Positions 1-12,304 of a DNA stretch of 64,000 bases are shown here, one piece after another. How positions within the stretch are numbered: the first letter of the stretch is position 1; each line of letters begins with the position of its first letter. The DNA is from Sphagnum compactum. Its lineage: Eukaryota; Bryophyta; Sphagnopsida; Sphagnales. The stretch spans positions 31,858,213-31,922,212 of the forward strand of contig OZ234493.1 in the NCBI GenBank assembly GCA_965153455.1, given 5' to 3'. Under the pieces are notes generated by a model, which searched no databases, had not been told where the DNA came from, and saw only the letters and a list, made by a program, of their open reading frames with translations. The position numbers and the translations under genes were made by a program.

Positions 1-1164
1 TTAGAATTAATTCAAATAATTCATACAATTGCTTATGATTCTAATGAGATTTCACACATGCTATCAAGCAATTCCTTATTCTCTTGAAATCATTATTGAA
101 ATTATAGTGTTACAAAACTTTTGTCTATTTACCTGCAATTGAAGTTTGGAGCTAAGGTTTAAGTTTTATCAATTATTTGGAATCAACTAATTCTCATTTT
201 ACATTTATTAAACTCAGGCCTTGCGTTTCTACACACTATTAAGGACAATGAAATGATGAAAAAAATGAGTTGATTTTGTGGGATTAAGATCCATTTGAAT
301 TCAAATTTCATTTCCAAGTCCAATTCCATTAAAAGGAAATGAGATACAAATTTGTGCACAAGGCATTGAAAATATGCTCATCACTTCCATCATTTGTGAT
401 TATGATGTTGAAAAACAAAATTAACAAATTCCACATCAAAAGGATGGGACGAATTTTTCATTCCCCATTACAGGCATTAAACAATTTCCCTTGGGATAAT
501 TGGGTGTGTTTTGTTTTATTATATTTTTAGCATCAAATTTCTTTTGATAATGTTAGCATATTTTGGCATTTGCATATTATTTAATAGGCTTTGATTACAT
601 ATTTGCTCCACACACCTAAAGAATTAGGAAATTATATTTTACGTTTCAAATCTGCACCTTATATGATAATTATTGAGGAAATATGTCTATTAACTTAGGA
701 ATTAAAGTCATTATTCATGAGAAGTTTCTTAAAAGTTGGAAAATACATAATAAACACAAAGTTTTGTCTTTTGGTGCTCACAATGGTCTTGTTGCTCCAT
801 TCAATTAACTTTGTGAATCAAAAGGTATGAAACATGTTTTTCACTAATCAATCGTATATTTAAAAACATGATGGTCTATATTGTCAATAATCACCCTTAT
901 GGTGCAAACAACATACCATGTAGTAGTTGAAGCAAGAGAAATCAATTTTTATTAAAAGTTTCACAACTTTTGTAAAATTTGGACTTACTAGGCTCCATAT
1001 TCTTAAACATAGTGCAAAATAATTAAATCAATTATATTCTAACTTCCCCAACACTGTAATTTATGTGAAAATTAATCCACTAAAAGCCATTAGACAATTT
1101 TTTGTGAAATGTATACCTATATCAATTAAGCATAAATTGTAATTTATTTCAAATTCTTCATTTG

Positions 1165-1199
<35 letters not shown>

Positions 1200-2559
1200 A
1201 TAATTCATAGATGTATTTCACATGTGATGTAAATAATTTGGTTTTTAAATTATATATTACCAGTGTAGTAATGCCCTTGAAGGGCAAGGTTCCAGATTGA
1301 GCAAAATCCTCCTCTTCTTTTTCTTTTTTTTTCCATGTTATGTGTCCATATGCTTCCCAATAGTTCATCATTATTATGCTTTTTTTCATGTCCATGTAGA
1401 TGCATAGGGGAAGTGGTTACGTAAAGAGGCTTGAAAGAGGTGAGTTTGAATGGGACAAAGAGACAAACATCATTTTAAAATTATATATTATTATTAACAT
1501 CATTACATGTTGACATCAAAGATGTGAAATGCATTTAGATCGTATTCTTGCATTCGACATCATATAAATCTACATTCATTTGTAAATTCACATTTGAATC
1601 TATTTATGCTATAAGTTTTTGAGCTTGGTTTAAAATTAACAATATTTTAAGCCTAACAAGTTGGTTACAATTGGCAAAAATTTGTAAAGATTTTACTAAA
1701 TACATGTTATTGGAAGATTTATTATGATTAATTTTTTCCCTTAAGAATGTTTTTATGTAGCCCAAGTGGTAATCATCCATAGGAAGATGTAGACAAAAAT
1801 GATCATCATCCCTAAGAAAAATTTGCCAAATCATGCTATAAACTAGATATGAAGTACATATCTTTTAATCAATCTTTGATATTTATGGCTACATGTTGAA
1901 TTATACATATGGAGAATTCCCCCCCCCTTTTTTTTTTCTACTTATAGTGATTGAAACCTTCCAATATCAATCAATAAGTAAAATTCTTTTCATACTCCAC
2001 ACATGGAGGTAGTGATCTTAGGCATGATTCATTCTAAGCTTCAATACCTCGAGAAGAAATTAATTCTCAGCTTTGAGTTAGACCTAATTGGAAAAGGTTA
2101 TCTATGCATTTGAATTCGAAATGTGCCACAAAATTAACAAAAAAATTTAGTTCCTTTAGACCTCATGGGATCCTTTTTGTTTATTTTATTTTTAGACCTT
2201 TATTCCTTTAAAAGAAGAAATGGCTTTTTCTTTTCTAAAGTGGATATAGAAGTCCATGTTAAACTTTATTATTTCTCAAAGGAAGAAAGAAAAATAAAAA
2301 AAAGCATGAAAACAAGCCAAAAAAAAGTGAATGACTTTTGTGAATGCACTTCATATATGAGTTGTCAACAACCAACCGAATGGAATTTTCACAAATTCTA
2401 AAGGCTCCAAACTCTGCGCCTTTTTTGCTTTAAAAAAGGGCCCACACAACTGCACAATTAGGATTTGCATCACCATCCATTGCCGAGTACAACATCGATG
2501 AATTTGATCTACAAAATTTGACTACAAAAACCAAAACTTTCAACCTTCACACAACTGAT
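1..2559. other. AT-rich intergenic DNA, no gene seen
   Basis: No open frame here has the composition or length of a gene; the few short frames are AT-rich and look random. A (TA)n run lies at about 1168-1197. I see no RNA gene or transposon end. Confidence 0.6.
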
Positions 2560-2830
2560 ACCCTTTTGAAAAGGTCTAAATGGAGAAAATCTGTGACATA
2601 CACGAAATTGCATACCGAATGAAAAGGTCAAACTGACAAAATTTGTGACATGCATGAAATTAAGGTCAAATTGACCAAAGTTTGTGACATGCATGAAATT
2701 AAGGTCAAATTGACCAAAGTTTGTGACATGCATGAAATTATGATACCATATGAAAAGGTCAAATGGCTAAAGTTACGCATCTGTTCCAAGGACAAATGGC
2801 TAAATTTTTTGTAACATGCACAAAATTACC
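2560..2830. repeat. 39-bp minisatellite, three near-identical plus degenerate copies
   Basis: The phrase GACATGCATG recurs at 2647, 2686 and 2725, giving a period of 39 bp. Within each unit lie AAGGTCAAATTGACC and AAAGTTTGTG. Degenerate copies flank the core on both sides, recognisable by AAAAGGTCAAA and TGTGACAT. Because 39 is a multiple of three, the array keeps a minus-strand frame open with a repeated 13-residue peptide; I treat that frame as a by-product of the repeat. Confidence 0.8.
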
Positions 2831-3248
2831 CATGCATTCGAATGTGGAAAACATCAAAAACATCATGGGCCCAAATGAATGAAATAAAAATTATGACTAC
2901 AGTCAACATGCAGGTGAAATTACAAAGCGGATGAAAATGAGATGAAAACAATGACCCGGAAATTTAAGACCAAACATTTGAAGGTAGTAGACATATATGA
3001 ATGCACAAAGATGAGTGGATGAAACTGTGACAATAGTGGTGAATTTCTTGTTGACACAGATGACATTCATACCATGTGGATGAAAATTGTAAGTGACTTC
3101 CAAAATTCCCACATGTAGTGAACAGTCAGTGTAACTGCAACAAGGACTTCAAACAGAGAAAAATGTGACAAAAATTAAGGACCGAATATTCAACTCAAAT
3201 CCTTGCTATGGAAAAGCAAGTTCCGACACAAGAGACACACATGGAGAA

Positions 3249-3299
<51 letters not shown>

Positions 3300-3523
3300 T
3301 GGGTTGTCCTATACTGCAAAAATGCAAACTCAGAAAACAAGAGTCATATAAATGCAAAGCCCCAACAGTGACATTGGTGTACTGATGAGAGTACAAGTAG
3401 TCACCCAGAGCAAAAGTAAAAGAAGGCTGAGCAAGCACCAACAATAATTCTCTTAACAAACCCCTATAGGAGAGAAAACCCTATGTATACCATGATGATC
3501 CTACAATTTTAATTCACTGCCGC
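2831..3523. other. 3' flank of RPN8 with simple repeat
   Basis: No gene is visible between the minisatellite and the RPN8 stop codon. A compound (GATA)n-(GA)n microsatellite runs from about 3250 to 3297. The part next to 3523 is probably the RPN8 3' untranslated region. Confidence 0.5.
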
Positions 3524-6500
3524 CTACACGGTGATTGCTGAAACGCTAGTTGTTGCAGCATCTGCAATTCTCTCATGCTCCTTATTCAACATCTGCACCA
3601 ATAAAATTTCACAACAAGGTCCTTGAGCTTCATCACCTTATGAAATGGATTTAGATAATCCAGTGTCCCAATGTGGTTTTCAGTCAGTGATATATGAATG
3701 AATGCATATCTCAAGCTTACATGAAACACACTTGTCTGGATCTGAAACACAACTGAAGAGCTGGTTTTGGGCCTAGTCAGATTCCAGGGTAAAAGCTTAG
3801 AAAATGCTAATTATCTATCTGTATTTCATGTAATCAGTCAAGATTTAAGAGATTAAAACGATGGTATAGCCACTATATGGATGCATAAATGCTTACCTTG
3901 TTGTTGATGAGATTGTGTAGTGCAATGACACTCCGGATGAGTGAGGACAAGTAGATCACCAGCATCATGTCATTTGTTTTCACTGTTGGAAAAGAAACAA
4001 CAGGGTTCATTAATCCACACACAAAGTTTTAAACATAGTGGAAAGTGCTAAACCAGCAAACAACACCCTTCTAGTTGATCATACTTCCTCATCCTTCAGT
4101 ACTTTGATGACCAAAGCTTTGCACAAGAAGATCAATAAACTGTCTTTAACATTTAAGCTAGATGTGAAAAAATAGAGTATTGGAGTGCGAACTAAATTCA
4201 GAAACTTTCAAACACAAGCAGCAGCAGCAATCAGCAATAGAATACTCATCAAGGGCATTCTGCCACTGTACCAATAACCTATTTCAACTGTAAACCAAAG
4301 CTCCTAGAAGAAAGCAAGCAGTTCACAAAGAAGGCAATAATGTGTAATGCCAAGAAAAATGACATCTTCTAGTGATGCCGTGTATCAAGAATTCACCTGC
4401 AAAGGATTTGACAAGCTCATGTACATTGAGATTCGGTAGCAAATTGAACACATCCTGCACAAGACATAAGAAACCCCCTTAACCCCCCATAATGACACAA
4501 TATCTAGGCAGTCCAGTGTTTCACCTCAGTCACCAATTTCAAATATAAAGGATCGTGTATAACATGACTGAAACTAACCCTCAACTCTAGAAAGATGACA
4601 TTTAAAAAAATCTCTGGATGATATTGACTCTGGAAAAGAAAGCAATATCATCCAGAGATTTTTAAAAATGTCAACTTTCTGGCCTATATTCTCCACCAAA
4701 ACAGTTTGAGCACTGAAATTTGGGAAGCTGTTGTACACATGATACCTGCAGATGGTATAGAATCTCATGATTGAGAGGGAGACGTCCTTCTACTACAAGC
4801 TCTAGATAGGCATGAATCTCCTTCAGTCGTGCCTCCAGTCCCTTCAAGGCGACAAGCTTCCCACCAACCTGCCCAGAACTCACACAGAGATTTAGACCTC
4901 CGCTTGATCATCTCAATGCAATTTCAACTCAGGTGCCCACAACTGTGCACTTGTCACATCCTATTTCTCTGATGATTGGTCACACATGCTGCTCAGCCTG
5001 GAACAATATACGATTGAGTTCTAACTAGGGCATTTCTTTTGCTTTCTTGGTTTTCAACTCCAGTGCCAAGAATCTCTTTGAGATTTACACATTTCATAAA
5101 TTTGGCAATCTTATAAGTGAAGTATAGCAACAGAGCTCTTGATTTCAGCTGTAATTGGACCTCTATTGTGAGAAAGCTACTTCTAACACACCATTTTTTG
5201 TTTTTCTTTTGTAGCCAGCAGGTAAAAAAACACCTGAAAAACATAAAAGACTTCCTACAACTGACAAAGTGAAGTAACTTTGGCACATACTGGATACAAA
5301 GATCACTAGACTCTTGTACATCAAACTGCTGCATGCAACACATCATGTGATCACCACTGGTTACCTCGGTGGCAAGAGTGCTAATTGTTGCATCCTTCAC
5401 ATCCCTTAGTAAGTGTTCTACTCCTGCAGTGCCAAAGTCATGATGACCATGAGACCCATTCTCACATGCATACCAATGTCAACAAATCACATACATAGTA
5501 TCAGAAAGACACTAATGCCTAGGAATGAAAATACAACCTTCAATTTCCCATAAATGACACTGCTTGATTTGGACCTCAGTTCATTGTTCAGTAACAGAAT
5601 AAACAAAATGCAGAAGATCCAAACTCCCAGAGAACAATGAGGTTCTTAAGTTGGATTGCAAGGCAACTTTTCTATTCCCAGCTGAATAACTTCAAAGATG
5701 AATGCCTCAAAATTCCTTGCTCTCAGAAGTTTGAAAATGTAACACGATGGTACTGTTCCATATAAGTCCAAAAGAACCAGACTCCACCTTGATTAGTTAG
5801 AGAGTCTTGTTACAATACCATGCATTTCTGGCACACAATGGAGAAGAAAGAATCCAGATTGCTGAATGCACCTCCCTAAGATCCATGATCAACAAAAACT
5901 TACCAATTTCTTCAGCTTCATAAGCCCCGATTTCTGATGGTACATGCACAAACACCTTCTGGCTTTTCTGGGTTGCATCCTGCAATACATGCAACCAGAA
6001 AAGACTGAGTTTTAGGGTCGTGAAGTGAGTCATCTATGAAGCAGATGTGTCCTGTCCAGTCCAAGGTTTGAAGTAATGAACCTCTTTGACTTCCTCCACT
6101 GCATAGTATGCCTTCGTAGGAATGCCAAGCTCCTTTGGTTGTACATCAATTATCACCAGCACCGGATTTGATGCATAACTGCACACAATGTTTTTTTTGG
6201 CCTTGTTGTTAGTTTAGAGACAGACAGACAGAGTTCTCCACCAATTCAAATGGTGAGATGCTTGTTGCCAGATACAGCTTACAGCAACAAGAACATGAGA
6301 CAGAAGAAGAAGAAAAGATGGTATTACTCACTCGCGAAAAAGCTCATGTATGTCAAGGTCATTTGCTCGGAGCTTGGGCCCAGTGCTGTACCACCCTACC
6401 ACATGCTCCTTGGCTGTACACACAGAATCAACAACAGAGAACAAAAGTTGGAGAGAGAGATGGTACAAAAGGGCAGTGTCCAGAACTGCTTCACATCTAA

Positions 6501-7130
6501 TACTACTACTACAACCATCACAGTCAGTCAGTCATTCAGTCAGTCATCTGCTACACAAAACAAAATCTGCAGAATTGGAAAAAAAATGCACATGAAGGTC
6601 GGGGGTTGTTGGTGAAGAAAGATTACATACCGTTGATCCTCTTGAACATGTCAAACATGACTTCGTGATAGTTGTGGTCCAGAAACCAAATGCTTGCATC
6701 CTTGTCCTCTTCCTCGAATGGTACTGTAATCACCAAACACACACCAGTCAGTAGAAAGACAAAGGAAAAAAAAGCTTCTCAAAATGCTTGAAAATCACTC
6801 CCTCCACCAGTAAACAAACCCTAAACACAAAAACCTCCAAGTACTCCACGAAGCGAGCCTGACTCAAGACGAAGAAGTGGTGGAAAACAACAAGCAAAAG
6901 AAAACACACACACACACAGAGCAGTGGAGACTTCTCTTGCCTGCATAGCTGTTGGTGATGTCCACACGACCCCGGAAAGTGGAGCCTAGAAGAACCCCCA
7001 ACACGCGCTTCTGTGTATCTTTGGCAACTCGGTTGTAATTGTCCACAATACTCAACAACACTAACGGATGCACGACCACTTTCTCTATTCCCTGAACTCC
7101 TGCTGCTCCGACACTCGTTATCACATCCAT
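3524..7130 (-). CDS. RPN8: 26S proteasome regulatory subunit RPN8 (PSMD7), MPN domain protein
   Basis: Structural subunit of the 19S lid. RPN8 pairs with the deubiquitinase RPN11 and itself lacks the JAMM zinc ligands. The model has ten exons: 7130-6941, 6723-6631, 6413-6332, 6178-6082, 5979-5904, 5423-5365, 4868-4746, 4454-4397, 3982-3897 and 3592-3524. Phases are consistent and the sum is 933 nt, or 310 aa, close to the ~308 aa of plant RPN8. Exon 1 carries the MPN start with [19 protein letters not shown]. Exon 3 has [12 protein letters not shown] in place of the metal site, as expected for RPN8. Later exons carry the conserved [12 protein letters not shown] and the C-terminal helices. Intron 1 begins with GC (CAG|GCAAGA), since the GC donor is the only one that keeps AVPFEE in frame. 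The start at 7130 fits family homology; an in-frame upstream ATG at 7241 would add an unlikely basic leader. Confidence 0.95.
4589..4680 (-). repeat. Long hairpin (38-bp stem, 16-nt loop) inside RPN8 intron 7
   Basis: The arms 4589-4626 and 4643-4680 are inverted copies matching at 35 of 38 positions by hand. They sit in the intron between exons 7 and 8 of RPN8, so the gene's own pre-mRNA would fold into this stem. It could be a tiny foldback (MITE-like) insertion or a small-RNA precursor; sequence alone does not decide. Confidence 0.8.
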
Positions 7131-7822
7131 CTCGTGATATACAAGCCTTCCTCTTCTTAGGTAGCTCTTTTTTTTTCTGTCCACCCGCCGTCCTCCTCCT
7201 TCCTTCCTCTGCTTCCTGAGGCTTGCACTTCTTCTCAACACTGCTACTCTCTCTCTTCTCTCTGTTTCTCGATTGTCTTTCTCCCTCTTCTGTCTAACAC
7301 TCTCCTCTCTGGTATCCTTTCTCTGTCTCTTCTGTCTCGTTCTCGCTGTATGTCGACCTGTGAGATCCGTGCAAACCCGAAACCCTAATCAGGGAAGCGT
7401 GAAAGCGAACGACGAAAGCGACAAACACGGACACCAAACCCTAATTATTATTGTTGTCTTCCCCACGTCCCTCCTCTGGCCTCCCGTCAAAGAACGTCGG
7501 GAACGTCGATGGGAGCTTCGTCGGGAATCGGGAAGAAGACGAAGCGCAGGCACGCGGTATCCGCCTTGAACGAAGAAGCGCGCGCCCGCGAAATTTGCTT
7601 GCGCTGAATAATATAACAAAATTTCGAAGTGCGTTTTGGTGCGTGTGTGTGTTTTGTTCTTGTTGCGAAAGATGCCGAAGAATTGAGTGAAGATGCGTTG
7701 AAGTTATTGTCAAGAGGGAAGGAAATGTGAGGAGGTTTCAAACTCTTTTGTTTTGGTCTCAGTTGGAGTTCAAGATAGGAAGAGATCGAGGTTTGAAGGA
7801 GGAGAAGGAGGAGGAGGTTGCC
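7131..7822. promoter_or_regulatory. Shared head-to-head promoter region of RPN8 and CPB
   Basis: The start codons of RPN8 (minus) and CPB (plus) are 692 bp apart with no gene between, so both 5' leaders and both promoters must fit here. Two telo-boxes (AAACCCTAA) lie at 7380-7388 and 7436-7444; this motif is common in promoters of plant growth and translation genes. A strongly CT-rich stretch covers about 7230-7345. I see no convincing TATA box. Open frames across this GC-richer stretch are shadows. Confidence 0.7.
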
Positions 7823-10052
7823 ATGGAGGCAGCCATGGATTTGATGCGTAGAATGCCGCCGGCGGAGTGTCAGCAGGCCTTGGCTTCCTTGCTGGCTTTG
7901 TTGCCTTCTCAGTCACCGGAGCTTCTCTCCCGTGTTGATCAACCTCTTCAGGTTTTGTTTTGGTTTGGCGTTTTGTCTTCTCTCTTGGCTTTTTTGTGGA
8001 TCTTCTTTGCCTTCGTTAGTGACTCGCTATGATCGGCAAAAAATCATGTTCATGCGTTTGAACATTTGTGGTTTGAGAATTGATGGGAGAAATTGCTTCT
8101 TGGGAAGAAGTGCAGGTTGCTTGCGATGAAGAACATGCTAAGCAATATCTTCTGTGCGACTACAATCGAGATGGCGATTCTTACAGGTAAATTAATGCCA
8201 ATCTGGGCCTGCTGCTTCTGGTGGAAAACCTTTAATTATATCACAACCATGTTCCAGCATCACTCACTCGTTGCCTCAGAGCTTGTCTTCATAGAAGGGA
8301 AATCGACTGAGCATTCATTGTTCAAGTGTTGGAAAGCCTCTCTCTTCCTTCTTTGGTCAGACCATGCTGTCAACAACAATGAGTAAACAGATGATGATGA
8401 TTGATGTGGGGGCATGGTCTCTTGAGCAGATCGCCATGGTCCAGCAAGTACAGTCCCCCATTGGAGGATGGGGTACAGCCATCAGCAGAGTTGCGCAAGC
8501 TGGAACAGGAGGCCAATGAGGTCTTCTCTATTTACCGTGACCAGTGAGGTCCTTGACGACCTTTTTCTCTTTTTCCTTTCCATTGTTCATTATCATGTTC
8601 CTCTGCTTTTTTTCTTTCAAGTTTTTTGAGAACTGCAATGTTTTCTTCAATTTCTCCTCCGTAAGTAATTGGAGTTTTGCAAGTTTGGTGATTTACTATC
8701 AATTTCCAACAACTGAAATATGCAAGGCACACACCATGATAGGTACTATGAGGGTGGTATCTCATCTGTGTACCTGTGGGAGCCAGAACACGGGAAGGGC
8801 TTTGTAGCTTGTTTCCTAGTAACAAAAGGTATGTCTTCCTCATGAAGTTTACTAACATTTGCAGTAGTAGAGAAACATTCATAACTGACTGGCTGCACTG
8901 GGCAGTTTGTGAATTCTTTGTTTTTCCTCAGGAGTTACCAAATATGGAATTTCCATTGCAGCATTTGATGGTAGCATTTGTACTTCTGATTGTAATGTTT
9001 GCTTTGGAGGATTGTGTATGCAGATAGATTCTGACAAACATCAGTTATGTTGGATGCTTCAGATGGCTCAGAATCTGCAGATGGCCGACGTGGCCTTCTG
9101 CAGCAGGGACTATGGGATGCTATCCATGTCATTGAGGTCATATCATTGCCATGAATTTCAGATACCAATGAGAGGATTTTAAAGTCAAATTATCAAGTGA
9201 CTGACCCATTGAAGCTGGTTGCTTCAAGGCATTCACAAATGCTCAGTTATGACTTGACATTTGAAACATTGTGGGTTCAACAGGTTGGAGAGGAAGATGA
9301 AGGGTCAGTGCACTACTGTCTGACGAGCACAGTCATGCTTGCCCTTACTACAGCTGACCAGTCTTCTGGTTCCTTCAGTTTGTCTGGCTCAATTACCCGC
9401 CAGGTTCTGTTTGATACCATAGAACCTTTGGATTAAGAGCCTTTCATGACCTGTACATTGTAAAACATGCTAGTGATGTTGCTTGCTATAATTTCATGCA
9501 ATTGACTGGCTAATTTCTTAAGTTAGCTTAGTACAGGTTATTATGGATTTATGACATTGAGTGTAAGTTGCAGATGGAGGCAGATGCATCTATGGCAGAT
9601 GGCCACTTATGCAACATGGGGCGTATGATTGAGGAGATGGAAAGTAAGATGCGAAATGGGCTTGATCAGGTTAACTTCTGCATCTTGAGGATGGATTTGG
9701 AAGGAGCAGCTTTATTCAGGGCTGTCAGCTTTATTTAATTAGATAGAAAACTGTGAGAAGTCTGGAATAGCATCATTTCATTCTCAACTTTTTACTGACT
9801 GTCCTAGATGTAGTGCATTTCAAATCAGGTGCTGTCTTGATAGTATGGAGGCTGGCAGCCCTTGACTCTCAAAATCCCGTGTCCTCTCAGAAGGTTAAAC
9901 ATTAAGAAGTATTGTTTGTGGTGCAGGTGTATTTTGGCAAGACCAAAGAAGTGGTGTTCACCCTGCGTGAACCATTGGGAGTGCTGAATGCCAGTTCCCG
10001 CTCAGGGCAGAGCCTACAGCAATGCATAATCAATGAAATCGGGCGCTTTTGA
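7823..10052 (+). CDS. CPB: F-actin capping protein subunit beta
   Basis: Beta subunit of the heterodimer that caps actin filament barbed ends. Eight exons: 7823-7951, 8116-8186, 8430-8543, 8743-8828, 9045-9136, 9284-9403, 9574-9669 and 9927-10052. They sum to 834 nt, or 277 aa, within the family range. Exon 1 begins [13 protein letters not shown]. Exon 2 gives [14 protein letters not shown], exon 3 [14 protein letters not shown] and exon 4 [15 protein letters not shown], all family hallmarks. Exon 6 has [13 protein letters not shown] and exon 7 [16 protein letters not shown]. The last exon starts [14 protein letters not shown] and ends in a divergent 25-residue tail where the actin-binding tentacle lies. 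The exon 5 acceptor (ACATCAG at 9044) is chosen by frame; the sequence just after it ([11 protein letters not shown]) is variable in the family. An upstream in-frame ATG is not favoured by homology. Confidence 0.95.
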
Positions 10053-10600
10053 TAACACCTATTGGTGTGCAAACATGTCCATAATTTTTGAATAATTTAT
10101 TGCATATGCATAATTGTCAATCTGGGGAGCTCAATAGTATAACTTGCCTTTTTATTATTAATTTTTTTGGGCCAGGAACTGGTATTCTGTCTAAGCTTAG
10201 CTCTTCTAAAATATATGCCTTTATGAATAGAGATTAGGCAATGTGGTTTTGATTTGGTTCTTTCTCTTGAGTGCTCTGAGAGAGCAGGAGTGTGTTTTAG
10301 AAATCTGGTCAAAGGATGCAGTATTCTGCGTTTGCCCTAAGTTTGGAGCAGCTTATTCACACCCATGGTTGGGAGATTGTTAGCTCAGTTGAGCACATAT
10401 GAACTTGTGTGGGTACTGATGAGGTTGGTGAGGAATAATGGAAGCTAGTCATTGCCAGTCATGATGATGGGTTGTTGATAGTCTGAGCATATCCTTAGCA
10501 GCATGCCAATGTTGGCAACTTTCGAAAGCATAAATGTTTAATTTGCACACCAACTTATTTTGTTGTTCCTTGTTTGCATGGGGAAACTGGTTGTGTGAAT

Positions 10601-10702
10601 CCTATCTTTTGGATAACTTCTTGTGTGCTTTAATTATGCTAACAAACTACACCTATCTTTTGGATAACTTCTTGTGTGCTTTGATTATGCTAACAAACTA
10701 CA
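10601..10702. repeat. 51-bp tandem duplication
   Basis: Copies 10601-10651 and 10652-10702 differ at one position (A/G) by my reading. Each starts CCTATCTTTTGGATAACTTC. The near identity suggests a recent event. It lies downstream of CPB in non-coding DNA. Confidence 0.9.
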
Positions 10703-10969
10703 GGGGGTTCTTACCTGCCAAACATGGTTGATCTGAAAATAAGAGTATTTGGCATGGACTCTTTAAAATTAATTAATTATTTGACAGATGCCTTGAAGCT
10801 GCCCTGTACTATGTATAAGGGGAGGTTCTTTACAGGAGGTGAGAGAGATGAGGGTGGAGCCCAAGTAGTGTGGAGCCCAAATCTGAGTCATCAGGGGGTG
10901 AGTGAGATGAAGGTGGAGCCCAAGTCTAGAGCCATCACATGCAGGTAACTCCTGCAGGGAAGGGTCTAT

Positions 10970-11310
10970 CCCTAACATTACATGTGCCTGTAGTTGTTAA
11001 TGGAGTACTCTGCTGCAATTCTTTTTCTCCCAGTCTGTCCTTTACCCCATTTTTTTTCACCTTGGCATTTTTAGACATGTTTTGGGCATGTTGCGGGTAC
11101 TAGGCATATGTAACATGCAACAAGACCCTTGGCACATTCTACCTGAAATTTTCTGTGCCCCTTGGTACTTGTAACATGGGAGGTCATTGGGGGTGAAAAT
11201 TTTTAACAAGGTGAAATAAAACAAGGCAAAGGGCAGACTGAGTGGAAGATATTACTGCATTAGTCTTGTACTGACTGCATTAACAACTATGGGCATATGT
11301 AATGTTAGGG
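10970..11310. mobile_element. Foldback / MITE-like element with long terminal inverted repeats
   Basis: The outer 33 bp at 10970-11002 and 11278-11310 are inverted copies with about 29 of 33 matches, starting CCCTAACATTACAT. Similarity continues inward less perfectly: CAGTCTGTCCTTTACC against CAGTCTGCCCTTTGCC, ending with CACCTTG near 11065 and its inverse near 11207. The whole unit would fold on itself. The flanks (10913-10964 and 11310-11357) resemble each other in direct orientation, so it sits among older local duplications and a clean target-site duplication is not visible. No coding frame. Confidence 0.65.
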
Positions 11311-12304
11311 TGGAGGCTGAGCCATCATCACAAGGGAAGTAACTCCCGCAGGAAAGTACCTCCTCTTGCATAAAAGATTTTTGATCAGTAGCATAATTTT
11401 CATTTTTTAGTTACGTGTACATATCACCTTACAAGAAAAAGTCCGTTGTCTTGAGATCTTATGGGTTCTTACATGAACTTCCTTCATAGCTTGAATTATG
11501 TCACATAACCCTCAAGGAAAATAATGAAGCCTTTCAACTTAAAAATCTATATGGTATCAAAATAATTGTAGGTGTTTGAGTTTGTGCTTTCCATATAGTC
11601 TACCCATCTATCAATCCCAAAGGTTCCCATTGCTCATGACAAATAGTATGGTCTAAATGATGGTGCCATTGGGAACATCAATGCAAATGTAAAGATCACA
11701 CGCGCACACACACACACACACACACACAAGCGTGTGCGCCCACGCGCGCACGCGCACATTGATACTTTTGCACATGAGATAACATATGCAGAGTTTTTTC
11801 AAAACAGAAGTTGATTGATGATATGCACTTTTAAAAAAATGTCATTGACTTTTTTGGCTGGCCAATAATGCTAAATATGAAGGTATGTATCGCTCTTCAT
11901 CGAGTGTAAAAGATGACCTTCCTATTCAATTGTGACAAGTTGATGCTTGTGGCCAGATAAGGTTTACGCTTTACAACCACTAATTTTCAGTGGAATTCTA
12001 AGAGATGACCCTCCTATGTAATGGCGAAGAATTGTTGTTTACCTCGAGCCCAAGATATCTAAGAGTTAATGAGACGAGTTCATTTTTTGCCCCTATTTTG
12101 GGGAATGGTGATGTAAATGCAAATGAGAAAGAAAAATACATAAATACTGACATCTTATAGATGTGTTAAATTTTGGAAGCATGGAAACCTGACCTAAAGT
12201 CATGGACAAACTATTGGGTAAGCATTCTACTCCAATTGACAAAATCATTTTGTCACAAAAAATGAGTGACACACTCCTCTAGGCTTACCAACTATCAAAT
12301 GGTA
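11311..12304. other. Intergenic DNA with alternating CA/CG tract
   Basis: No gene is visible. An alternating purine-pyrimidine tract at about 11698-11757 contains (CA)n followed by a CGCGCG-rich part, a composition that can adopt Z-DNA. Confidence 0.6.

Noticed and set aside
2509-2733. Minus-strand frame with repeated 13-residue peptide
   Set aside because: The 39-bp repeat length keeps the frame open; no other gene evidence.
6250-6615. 121-codon plus-strand frame
   Set aside because: It overlaps RPN8 exon 3 and its introns on the other strand; no protein features.
7273-7741. Several overlapping frames on both strands
   Set aside because: All lie in the shared RPN8/CPB leader-promoter region, where higher GC opens frames by chance.
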